A DNA stretch of 64,000 nucleotides from an uncultured Tenacibaculum sp. (GTDB taxonomy: Bacteria; Bacteroidota; Bacteroidia; Flavobacteriales; Flavobacteriaceae). Shown here in pieces: positions 38,187 to 44,713 of this stretch. The notes below the pieces were generated by a model that did no database searches, was not told the origin of the DNA, and was given only the letters and a program-made list of their open reading frames with translations. The DNA lies in the NCBI GenBank assembly GCA_947492185.1, contig CANLMR010000003.1, positions 186,001-250,000 of the forward strand, written 5' to 3'. A program made the position numbers and the translations under genes. The number at the start of each line of letters is the position of its first letter. Position 1 is the stretch's first letter.

Positions 38187-38197
38187 AAAAGTTTCCT
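38168..38197. promoter_or_regulatory. Likely TetR operator
   Basis: AGGAAACTTT (38168-38177) and AAAGTTTCCT (38188-38197) form a perfect inverted repeat with a 10-bp spacer. It covers the promoter spacer and -33 box of the efflux operon, so bound repressor would block RNA polymerase. A GTTTC half-site also lies inside the spacer. Confidence 0.65.
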
Positions 38198-38248
38198 AAG
38201 TTTTAATGATTTTTTAACATTAAGATCATTTAGTTCCTTGAATTGCTT

Positions 38249-38256
38249 TATTTTTG
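38249..38256 (+). promoter_or_regulatory. Candidate -7 box of the polyprenyl synthetase gene
   Basis: TATTTTTG followed by C, 17 bp before the TTG start at 38274. Confidence 0.4.
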
Positions 38257-38273
38257 CTTAAAAAATTTAACTT

Positions 38274-39245
38274 TTGGATTTAACGAAATATTTTCAGTCG
38301 TTTATTACCTATTTAGAGGCTCAAGATTTTAATAGAGAACCACAAAATTTATACACTCCTGTTGACTATATTTTACAATTAGGAGGAAAAAGATTAAGAC
38401 CTTTACTGACACTCATTGCTTGTGATGTAGTTTCTGGCTCATACGAAAAAGCTCTTCCTGCTGCAATGGCAGTTGAAACCTTTCATAATTTCACTTTAGT
38501 TCATGACGATATTATGGATGAAGCTCCATTAAGGAGAGGAAAGGAAACTGTCCATGAAAAATGGGACATTAATACTGGTATTTTATCTGGTGATGCAATG
38601 CTAATTTTAGCATATCAATATTTCGAGAATTATGAACCGATAATTTTTCAAAAACTAGCCAAATTATTTAGTAAAACTGCTCTTGAGGTATGTGATGGTC
38701 AACAACTAGATGTGGATTTTGAAACTAGGAACGATGTTACTATTTCTGAGTATATCAAAATGATTACATTAAAAACTTCTGTTTTGGTTGGTGCTGCTCT
38801 AAAAATGGGAGCAATTGTAGGAGAAGCAAATAAAGAAGAAGCCCAAGGTTTATATAATTTTGGAGTAAACTTAGGTATTGCTTTTCAGTTACAAGACGAC
38901 TTTTTAGATACTTTTGGTAATCCTGAAACTTTTGGAAAACAAATTGGAGGTGATATAATAGAAAATAAGAAAACGTATTTATATCTTAAATGCTTAGAGG
39001 TGGCAGACAAAGAAGATCAGAAAAAGCTACAATTTTTCTATAATCAAAAACTAGAAGATAACTCTATTAAAATATCAGAAGTAACAAGAATTTTTGATCA
39101 GAATGATATTCCAACATTAACACAAAGTTTAATTCAAGAATATACTAACAAATCTTTTGAAGATTTAAAACAGCTAAACATATCAGAATCAGCAAAAGAA
39201 AGTTTAATTAATTTTGGAAAAAACTTAATGACTAGAAAAGTATAA
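38274..39245 (+). CDS. Polyprenyl (isoprenoid) diphosphate synthase
   Basis: 323 aa with a TTG start (38274); this is the start that gives the usual family N-terminus DLTKYFQSFITYLEAQ. trans-Prenyltransferase making long-chain isoprenoid diphosphate, probably for menaquinone. First Asp-rich motif LVHDDIMDEAPLRRG and second LQDDFLDTFG, plus GGKRLRP for IPP binding. Chain length cannot be fixed by eye. It diverges from the efflux operon and sits just before a tRNA gene. Confidence 0.9.
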   Translation: MDLTKYFQSFITYLEAQDFNREPQNLYTPVDYILQLGGKRLRPLLTLIACDVVSGSYEKALPAAMAVETFHNFTLVHDDIMDEAPLRRGKETVHEKWDINTGILSGDAMLILAYQYFENYEPIIFQKLAKLFSKTALEVCDGQQLDVDFETRNDVTISEYIKMITLKTSVLVGAALKMGAIVGEANKEEAQGLYNFGVNLGIAFQLQDDFLDTFGNPETFGKQIGGDIIENKKTYLYLKCLEVADKEDQKKLQFFYNQKLEDNSIKISEVTRIFDQNDIPTLTQSLIQEYTNKSFEDLKQLNISESAKESLINFGKNLMTRKV

Positions 39246-39252
39246 AAAAGCC

Positions 39253-39282
39253 TTTCGGATTTCAAAAAATGTTTTATTTTTG
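39253..39282 (+). promoter_or_regulatory. Candidate promoter of the tRNA gene
   Basis: TTTC (39253-39256), 18 nt, TATTTTTG (39275-39282), with the tRNA 5' end 15 nt later. Confidence 0.5.
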
Positions 39283-39296
39283 CAATCCATTTTACT

Positions 39297-39370
39297 GGTC
39301 CTATAGCTCAGTTGGTTAGAGCACCTGACTCATAATCAGGGGGTCCATGGTTCGAGCCCATGTGGGACCA
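39297..39370 (+). tRNA. tRNA with CAT anticodon (Met or Ile2)
   Basis: A full cloverleaf can be read: acceptor GGTCCTA/TGGGACC (one G.T), D-arm around AGCTCAGTTGGTTAGAGC, anticodon stem CCTGA/TCAGG with loop CTCATAA, and T-loop GGTTCGAGCC. Anticodon CAT. I cannot tell an elongator Met tRNA from the Ile tRNA whose C34 is modified to lysidine. The 3' CCA is not encoded. A terminator follows. Confidence 0.92.
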
Positions 39371-39375
39371 CCTTT

Positions 39376-39404
39376 AAAGCTTCACTTTTTGTGAAGCTTT
39401 TTTG
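39376..39404 (+). terminator. Terminator of the tRNA gene
   Basis: AAAGCTTCAC, T5 loop, GTGAAGCTTT and a further T run, 6 bp after the tRNA. Confidence 0.85.
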
Positions 39405-39533
39405 TTCTGTTAACATATCTCTTATAGATTATGTTAAAAAATGAAATAAATGCAACTAATTATAGTTTTGATAGTGTAAATTATAAACTTTTACTTTAAA
39501 AGTATAACCAAATAAGTTATATTTGGAGTAATC

Positions 39534-39548
39534 ATAATCAACCAAAAT
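39534..39548 (+). repeat. 15-nt sequence shared with 41561-41575
   Basis: ATAATCAACCAAAAT occurs here, 11 bp before the VKOR-type gene, and again at 41561 between the first peptide gene and the ABC exporter gene. It may be a shared binding site or a trace of duplication. The 39405-39533 stretch before it has no ORF; TTTTG (39466) and TACTTTAA (39492) are a weak promoter candidate. Confidence 0.4.
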
Positions 39549-39559
39549 ATTGTCCTCCG

Positions 39560-41164
39560 ATGAAGAATCCACTATTTATGATAGTGCAGAGGCTGCTATC
39601 AAAAAACAAAATTGCACATGATAAGAAAGAACTTGCCTTTCAAATAAAAAGCCACCCTTCTTATCCTAGTTTACATGCTATTACTGGTGTTTTAGATCAT
39701 TTTAACATAGAAAATGTTGCAGCTGAAGTACCAACAGACAGTCAAACATTACAACAGTTACCTGAAAGTTTTATCGCTCAAATAAACACTGATGAAGGTA
39801 ATGATCTTGTTACTGTTTCAAAAGTAAAAAACAAATCAGAATATTCTATATTTTCTAGCTCTAGTAAAGATACTAGACTAAGTGAATCAGAGTTCATACA
39901 ACAATTTACAGGAATTATTGTTGCGGTTGAAAAAACCGAAAACGAAACTGCAGGAAAAGAATCTAGCTCCTTAGTTAACTATATATTACTTTTTACTTTA
40001 ATATGCATAACAGGATTTCTAGTTTATGATAAAATTGGAGCTATTAACTTCACGCATCTGTTATTATCAATATTCGGTATCGTTGCTAGTTATAGTATAT
40101 TAAATCAAGAACTTGGCGAAAGCACTGTTATTGGTGATGCTTTTTGCTCAGGTAATAACGACAAAAAGGACTGTGACGCCGTATTGAGTTCAAAAGGAGC
40201 AGAAATAATTAAAAATCATAAATTAAGTGATCTTAGTATCATATACTTTATAGGGTTAACAATTACTTCTTTAAGTCTAAGTAACTTTAATCCTGTTTTT
40301 ATTATCAGCGCTCTAGCTTTACCCATTACATTATACTCTATTTATTACCAATATAGAGTAGTGAAGTCTTGGTGTACCTTATGCTTATCTATAGTTGCAA
40401 TACTTTGGTTACAAGCTGGTCTAATTGTTTTAAAAACAACTGATTTTTCTTCTTTATTCACCTTTGAATTAACTGACGGTCTTGTTACAGCATTAAGTTT
40501 TATAGGGACTTACACCGCTTGGAGATATTTAAAACCATTAGTGAAAAATGTAATAGATTTAAGAAAAGAAAAAATTGAATCGGTAAAATTCAAAAGAAAT
40601 TTTAACCTGTTTAATAGTTTATTACAAAAGTCTCCTAAATTAAATACCGGACTAAATAAACCCGGAGAAATAGTTTTAGGAAACAAAAATTCTTCATTAG
40701 AGATTACTATAATTACGAATCCATTTTGTGGACATTGTAGACCTGTTCATAAACTTGTAGATCAAATTATTGAACGTTATCATAGTTTAGTAAAGGTAAT
40801 TGTAAGATTTAATGTTCCTGTGGACACTCCTGAAACTAATGGAGTAATTGTAGCTAATAGACTTGTGGAACTTTATCACGAAAAAGGAGAAAAGATTTGT
40901 ATAGAGGCAATGAGTGAAATTTATGGAGAAGTAAAGTACGAATCTTGGCTAAACAAATGGAAAAACAGTAACAACTTTACTAAATATCAGGAAATATTAA
41001 AGAGTGAAAAAGAGTGGTGTAATGAAAATGGAATTAATTTTACACCTGAAATTTTAATAAATGGTAAATCCTTTCCTAAAGAATATAGTAGAACTGATTT
41101 GAGCTTTTTTATTGAAGACTTGGAAGAAAACTATAGTAACATTCCCCAACATACTGAACTATAA
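39560..41164 (+). CDS. Peptide-locus disulfide enzyme: degenerate C39-like domain + VKOR + thioredoxin
   Basis: 534 aa, three parts. Residues 1-130 look like a C39 peptidase domain (KSHPSYPSLHAITGVLDHFNIE ... LPESFIAQI ... FTGIIVAVE), but the catalytic Cys, His and Asp are missing. Residues 138-330 have about six membrane segments and a vitamin K epoxide reductase core with Cys196/Cys205 in the loop and Cys272/Cys275 (WCTLC). Residues 370-530 are a DsbA/thioredoxin-like domain with CGHC at 390-393. With six helices the two VKOR cysteine pairs, the thioredoxin domain and the N-domain all fall on the periplasmic side. It probably oxidises cysteines of the exported peptides encoded downstream (inference from linkage). 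A terminator follows, then the first peptide gene. Confidence 0.82.
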   Translation: MKNPLFMIVQRLLSKNKIAHDKKELAFQIKSHPSYPSLHAITGVLDHFNIENVAAEVPTDSQTLQQLPESFIAQINTDEGNDLVTVSKVKNKSEYSIFSSSSKDTRLSESEFIQQFTGIIVAVEKTENETAGKESSSLVNYILLFTLICITGFLVYDKIGAINFTHLLLSIFGIVASYSILNQELGESTVIGDAFCSGNNDKKDCDAVLSSKGAEIIKNHKLSDLSIIYFIGLTITSLSLSNFNPVFIISALALPITLYSIYYQYRVVKSWCTLCLSIVAILWLQAGLIVLKTTDFSSLFTFELTDGLVTALSFIGTYTAWRYLKPLVKNVIDLRKEKIESVKFKRNFNLFNSLLQKSPKLNTGLNKPGEIVLGNKNSSLEITIITNPFCGHCRPVHKLVDQIIERYHSLVKVIVRFNVPVDTPETNGVIVANRLVELYHEKGEKICIEAMSEIYGEVKYESWLNKWKNSNNFTKYQEILKSEKEWCNENGINFTPEILINGKSFPKEYSRTDLSFFIEDLEENYSNIPQHTEL

Positions 41165-41172
41165 AATAGATA

Positions 41173-41205
41173 AGCAAAGCCGAATTAACGACTTTGCTCT
41201 TTTTG
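41173..41205 (+). terminator. Terminator after the VKOR-type gene
   Basis: AGCAAAG (41173-41179), 12-nt loop, CTTTGCT (41192-41198), then CTTTTTG. It separates the oxidoreductase from the first pseudoknot element, which starts 13 bp later. Confidence 0.7.
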
Positions 41206-41217
41206 AACAATATTCTC

Positions 41218-41263
41218 TCGCGAAGAATAGACACACTCGGTGAGTGTCTTAAAATGTTCGCCG
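41218..41263 (+). promoter_or_regulatory. Pseudoknot leader element, copy 1 (46 nt)
   Basis: 5' box TCGCGAAGAAT, then stem 1 AGACAC (41229-41234)/GTGTCT (41244-41249). The loop bases CGGTGA (41238-41243) can pair with TCGCCG (41258-41263) as stem 2, with an 8-nt third loop TAAAATGT. This copy has the most changed stem 2, yet pairing is kept (one G.U). The ATG of the peptide gene follows 28 nt later. Confidence 0.7.
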
Positions 41264-41291
41264 CAAATGTAGTTTTAAAATTTTAATTATC

Positions 41292-41549
41292 ATGAAAAAA
41301 ATAATTTTAAACTTGGGAAAAGCGTTAAACAAACAACAATTAAATGAAATCAAAGGAGGTAGCTTCTTTCATAGAAGGACTAGATCTGGCACTTGGTGCA
41401 GATATTCTTGCATCAGAAATACTGATGATGCAGATTTAGATTCTGGTCAATCTCAAAGTTGCTACTTAGAATTACCTTATTTTGTTTATAACGTATCTAT
41501 TTGCGGTTCAACCGGAGGCGGTGGACCAATTGATGGACCATATGCTTAA
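41292..41549 (+). CDS. Cysteine-rich GG-leader peptide 1
   Basis: 85 aa. Leader MKKIILNLGKALNKQQ...IKGG with predicted cleavage after Gly23. The core of 62 aa starts SFFHRRTRSGTWC and has four cysteines, ending in a glycine/proline tail (CGSTGGGGPIDGPYA). The leader fits C39-type cleavage by the exporter encoded 79 bp downstream. The four Cys would give two disulfides. Preceded by pseudoknot copy 1 and followed by a terminator at 41584. Activity (bacteriocin, signal or other) is unknown. Confidence 0.8.
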   Translation: MKKIILNLGKALNKQQLNEIKGGSFFHRRTRSGTWCRYSCIRNTDDADLDSGQSQSCYLELPYFVYNVSICGSTGGGGPIDGPYA

Positions 41550-41560
41550 GGCTAGTATTT

Positions 41561-41575
41561 ATAATCAACCAAAAT
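41561..41575 (+). repeat. Second copy of ATAATCAACCAAAAT
   Basis: Identical to 39534-39548. Here it lies 12 bp after the peptide 1 stop, before the terminator. Confidence 0.4.
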
Positions 41576-41583
41576 TTTAACCT

Positions 41584-41616
41584 TAACTGAGGAGCAATTG
41601 TTTCTCAGTTATTTTT
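41584..41616 (+). terminator. Terminator after peptide 1
   Basis: TAACTGAG (41584-41591), 12-nt loop, CTCAGTTA (41604-41611), TTTTT. It stands between the peptide and the exporter gene, so it would limit read-through into the exporter. Confidence 0.75.
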
Positions 41617-41627
41617 AACTATATTTT

Positions 41628-43814
41628 TTGAAAAAATTTCCACATTATAAACAAACAGAAGCCAAAGATTGTGGGCCAACTTGTATTAAAATTATTGCCA
41701 AACATTACGGTAAAACTATTAATACTCAACAATTACGTAATTTAAGCGAAACTACTCGTGAAGGAAGTAGTTTATTAGGTTTAAGTGAAGCTGTAGAATC
41801 TATAGGTTTTAAATCGCTTGGTATAAAATTAGCTTTCGAAAAATTTATTGAAGCACCTTTACCTTGTATTGTTCATTGGAACAAAAATCACTATGTAGTT
41901 GTTTATAAAATAAAAAAAGATACAGTTTATGTTTCTGATCCGGCTCACGGATTAATCACCTTTACTAAAGAAGAGTTTATAAAAAATTGGATTGGTAATA
42001 ACGCAGACGAAACTACTGAAGAAGGAATTGCACTATTAATAGAACCTACTCCAAAATTTTATTCAGAAGAGTTTGAGGAGGATGAGAAATTTGGGTTTTC
42101 ATTTATATTTAAATACGTATTTAAATACAAAAAATTTATAGTTCAATTAATTATTGGACTTCTTGCAGGAAGTGTACTACAGTTAATTTTACCTTTTTTA
42201 ACGCAAAGTGTGGTTGATGTTGGTATTGAAAACCAAGATATCAATTTTGTATATCTTATTCTTTTTGCACAACTCTTTTTATTCCTTGGTAAAGCCTCCT
42301 TAGAAATCATTAGAAGCTGGATACTACTTCACTTAAGCACCCGAATTAATATTTCTTTAATTTCAGATTTCTTTATCAAGTTAATGAAACTTCCCATTTC
42401 TTATTTTGATGTAAGAATGACTGGTGATTTGTTACAAAGAATTAATGATCATAAGCGAATAGAAAGAATTCTTACAACATCATCATTAACAGTTTTATTT
42501 TCTTTTGTTAACCTAATTATTTTTAGCCTTGTTTTAAGCTTTTATAGTTATCAAATCTTCGGTGTTTTTGTACTTGGAAGTATACTTTATTTTTCTTGGG
42601 TATTATTTTTCTTTAAAAAACGTAAAGAACTCGATTACAAAAGATTCTCTGAAGTAAGTCAAGAACAAAGTAAGGTAATTGAACTTATAAATGGAATGCA
42701 AGAAATTAAACTTCACAATGCAGAACGTAGAATGCGTTGGAATTGGGAATATGTTCAAGCTCGTTTATTTAAAGTTGCAACAAAAAGTTTAGCTCTAGAG
42801 CAAACGCAAAGCGTAGGCTCAAATTTAATTAATGAACTTAAAAACATGTTCATTACTATCTTATCAGCCAAATTGGTTATTGATGGAGACATCACATTAG
42901 GTATGATGATGGCTATAAGTTATATCGTTGGACAGCTTAATGGCCCAATTACCCAGCTTATTAATTTCATGAGAGACCTGCAAGATGCTCAAATATCTTT
43001 AGATCGTCTTGGAGAAATTCACAATATGAAAGATGAAGAAAGTCCAGATGATGAAAAAGTTACTAATATCCCTACTAACAACGCTATTGAATTAAACGAT
43101 ATTTCTTTTCGTTATACCGGTGGATTAGAACCAGTAATTAAAGATTTAACTTTGGAGATTCCTGCTAATAAAACTACTGCAATAGTTGGAGTTAGTGGTA
43201 GTGGAAAAACAACATTAATGAAATTGTTGTTAGGCTTTTATCAAGTAGATGAAGGCGAAATAAAAATAGGAAACTTCAATTTTAAAAATATATCACAAAA
43301 AGAATGGAGAAGAAACTGTGGAGTGGTGATGCAAGAAGGGTATATTTTTAATGACACTATTGCTAAAAACATTGCTGTAGGAGAAGATTTTGTTGATAAA
43401 GAAAAATTAGCACATGCTATAGATGTAGCTAATATTTCTGATTATATAGATGGATTACCATTAGGTTTTAATACTAAAATTGGTAGTGAGGGAAGTGGAT
43501 TAAGTACAGGACAAAAGCAAAGAATGCTAATTGCTCGATCTGTTTATAAAAACCCTAAATTTTTATTCTTTGATGAAGCTACTTCCGCTTTAGATGCTAA
43601 TAATGAAAAAGTAATCATGGAAAAGTTAAACACATTTTTCTCTGATAAAACAGCTGTAGTAATTGCGCATCGATTAAGCACAGTAAAAAATGCTCATCAA
43701 ATTGTGGTTCTAGACAAAGGAAAAATTGTAGAAAAAGGAAACCATCAAGAATTAATAAAATTAAAAGGAAATTACTATAACCTAGTAAAAAATCAACTTG
43801 AACTAGGTAGTTAA
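41628..43814 (+). CDS. Peptidase-containing ABC exporter (C39 domain, permease, ATPase)
   Basis: 728 aa with a TTG start. The start KKFPHYKQTEAKDCGPTC is the conserved N-terminus of this Bacteroidota family, which supports that choice. C39 peptidase at 1-145 with Cys15, His88 and Asp104 in place; membrane domain at about 165-450 with six helices; ATPase at about 475-725 with GVSGSGKTT, LSTGQKQRM, FDEATSALD and the H-loop AHRLST. It cleaves the GG leaders and moves the cores over the inner membrane. The linked HlyD protein (44714) would be its adaptor. Confidence 0.93.
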   Translation: MKKFPHYKQTEAKDCGPTCIKIIAKHYGKTINTQQLRNLSETTREGSSLLGLSEAVESIGFKSLGIKLAFEKFIEAPLPCIVHWNKNHYVVVYKIKKDTVYVSDPAHGLITFTKEEFIKNWIGNNADETTEEGIALLIEPTPKFYSEEFEEDEKFGFSFIFKYVFKYKKFIVQLIIGLLAGSVLQLILPFLTQSVVDVGIENQDINFVYLILFAQLFLFLGKASLEIIRSWILLHLSTRINISLISDFFIKLMKLPISYFDVRMTGDLLQRINDHKRIERILTTSSLTVLFSFVNLIIFSLVLSFYSYQIFGVFVLGSILYFSWVLFFFKKRKELDYKRFSEVSQEQSKVIELINGMQEIKLHNAERRMRWNWEYVQARLFKVATKSLALEQTQSVGSNLINELKNMFITILSAKLVIDGDITLGMMMAISYIVGQLNGPITQLINFMRDLQDAQISLDRLGEIHNMKDEESPDDEKVTNIPTNNAIELNDISFRYTGGLEPVIKDLTLEIPANKTTAIVGVSGSGKTTLMKLLLGFYQVDEGEIKIGNFNFKNISQKEWRRNCGVVMQEGYIFNDTIAKNIAVGEDFVDKEKLAHAIDVANISDYIDGLPLGFNTKIGSEGSGLSTGQKQRMLIARSVYKNPKFLFFDEATSALDANNEKVIMEKLNTFFSDKTAVVIAHRLSTVKNAHQIVVLDKGKIVEKGNHQELIKLKGNYYNLVKNQLELGS

Positions 43815-43823
43815 AATATTCTT

Positions 43824-43869
43824 TCGCGAAGAACAGACACAAACCTTGAGTGTCTTTAAATGTTCAGGG
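43824..43869 (+). promoter_or_regulatory. Pseudoknot leader element, copy 2 (46 nt)
   Basis: TCGCGAAGAAC, stem 1 AGACAC (43835-43840)/GTGTCT (43850-43855), loop AAA, stem 2 CCTTGA (43844-43849)/TCAGGG (43864-43869) with one U.G pair, third loop TTAAATGT. A following hairpin GATTTAAT/ATTAAATC lies before the ATG at 43899 (29 nt away). Confidence 0.75.
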
Positions 43870-43898
43870 ATTTAATCAAATTAAATCTTATTAAGATT

Positions 43899-44120
43899 AT
43901 GAAAAAATCAATCTTAAACCTAGGGAAAGCTTTAAAAAAAGCTGATCAAAAAAACATTAATGGTGGACAAGTTTTTAATGGTCCTTGTTTTGAATGGTGT
44001 GCTGATCCATACATTCAAGAATTATACTGGAAACCTTTATACTGTAATTGTAACACAGGAGGTTCTGGTGGTGGAAATCCTCCAGGAGGCGGTGATGATG
44101 GACCAACAGATTGGGTATAA
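43899..44120 (+). CDS. Cysteine-rich GG-leader peptide 2
   Basis: 73 aa from ATG 43899 (the frame is open from 43860, but that would start inside the pseudoknot). Leader MKKSILNLGKALKKADQ...NGG, cleavage after Gly23. The 50-aa core has four cysteines (GPCFEWC ... YCNC) and a glycine-, proline- and acid-rich tail (GGSGGGNPPGGGDDG) like that of peptide 1. First of a run of three peptide genes before the HlyD gene. Confidence 0.8.
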   Translation: MKKSILNLGKALKKADQKNINGGQVFNGPCFEWCADPYIQELYWKPLYCNCNTGGSGGGNPPGGGDDGPTDWV

Positions 44121-44181
44121 TATTTAGTTAAATTTAAAAATTATAAGGAGTGTATTCTTCTTAAAAAACATCAAATAAATA

Positions 44182-44388
44182 ATGAAAAAATCAATTTTAA
44201 ATTTAGGTAAAGCTTTAAACAAAGCCGAACAACAAGAAATTAAAGGAAATCTTGGTTTAACTCCAGCTTTACCTTTTGGCAGTTGTTTTTCTATAACAAA
44301 TTCTAATCAATGTGGCCGAACTAGAGGATGTCAATGGTACAACTCATGTTATTGTGGACCAACTTCACCTCATTTAGCACCTTGTTAA
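44182..44388 (+). CDS. Cysteine-rich leader peptide 3 (GN at the cleavage site)
   Basis: 68 aa. Leader MKKSILNLGKALNKAEQ...IKGN: the second glycine of the double-glycine site is an asparagine. The core has six cysteines spaced C-x8-C-x5-C-x5-C-x-C-x9-C. No pseudoknot element in front; 61 bp after peptide 2, so probably on the same transcript. Either the exporter tolerates GN or this peptide is not matured. Confidence 0.75.
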   Translation: MKKSILNLGKALNKAEQQEIKGNLGLTPALPFGSCFSITNSNQCGRTRGCQWYNSCYCGPTSPHLAPC

Positions 44389-44406
44389 AATTTTAAAACT
44401 TAAAAG

Positions 44407-44643
44407 ATGAAAAAATCAATTTTAAAAATAGGATCTGTTTTAAATATAGCAGAACAAAAATCAATAAAAGGAGGATCTAGAAGTCTAGGTATTTCTGATG
44501 GAGACTGTAATCAAGAAGTTCAATCTCAAATACCATGTTCTCCAAATAGTGATTCTTGCGAATTAGATGCTGTGTGCAACGAAACAACAAGACGCTGTGA
44601 CTGTGACACAAGCTTGGGATGGAATCCTGGATGGCCATTTTAA
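44407..44643 (+). CDS. Cysteine-rich GG-leader peptide 4
   Basis: 78 aa. The leader is more divergent (MKKSILKIGSVLNIAEQKSIKGG). The 55-aa core is acidic with six cysteines, C-x9-C-x6-C-x5-C-x6-C-x-C, and ends in an aromatic tail (LGWNPGWPF). The gene starts 18 bp after peptide 3 stops. A long perfect hairpin follows before the HlyD gene. Confidence 0.75.
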   Translation: MKKSILKIGSVLNIAEQKSIKGGSRSLGISDGDCNQEVQSQIPCSPNSDSCELDAVCNETTRRCDCDTSLGWNPGWPF

Positions 44644-44662
44644 TTTTATAAAACAACAAACA

Positions 44663-44700
44663 ATAGAGAAAGATTAACTTTAATCTTTCTCTATTTAAAA
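44663..44700 (+). terminator. Hairpin between the peptide run and the HlyD gene
   Basis: A perfect 14-bp stem ATAGAGAAAGATTA/TAATCTTTCTCTAT with a 4-nt loop. It is followed by TTTAAAATACTTTT rather than a clean T run, so it is probably a partial terminator or an mRNA-end stabiliser that keeps peptide mRNA above adaptor mRNA. Confidence 0.6.
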
Positions 44701-44713
44701 TACTTTTAGCGTA

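Noticed and set aside
39504..39526. Overlapping hairpins ATAAC/GTTAT and CCAAATA/TATTTGG before the VKOR-type gene, as a fifth pseudoknot
   Set aside because: The third loop would have no nucleotides, which cannot span stem 1. It lacks the TCGCGAAGAA box and the AGACA stem, and is pure AT-rich sequence where such pairs arise by chance.
41218..41263. preQ1-I or SAM-II riboswitch
   Set aside because: Both are H-type pseudoknots, but the conserved bases that I remember for them are not present, and the downstream genes are not queuosine or methionine genes.
43615..43842. 75-aa minus-strand ORF over the end of the ABC exporter gene
   Set aside because: Lies inside a clearly coding ATPase domain and in part of the pseudoknot; no start context or family. 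The same judgement applies to other antisense frames, for example 12465-12749, 14695-14883 and 51430-51696.
43860..43898. Upstream start codon for peptide 2 at 43860
   Set aside because: It would begin inside the pseudoknot element and add 13 residues before the conserved MKKSILNLGK leader.
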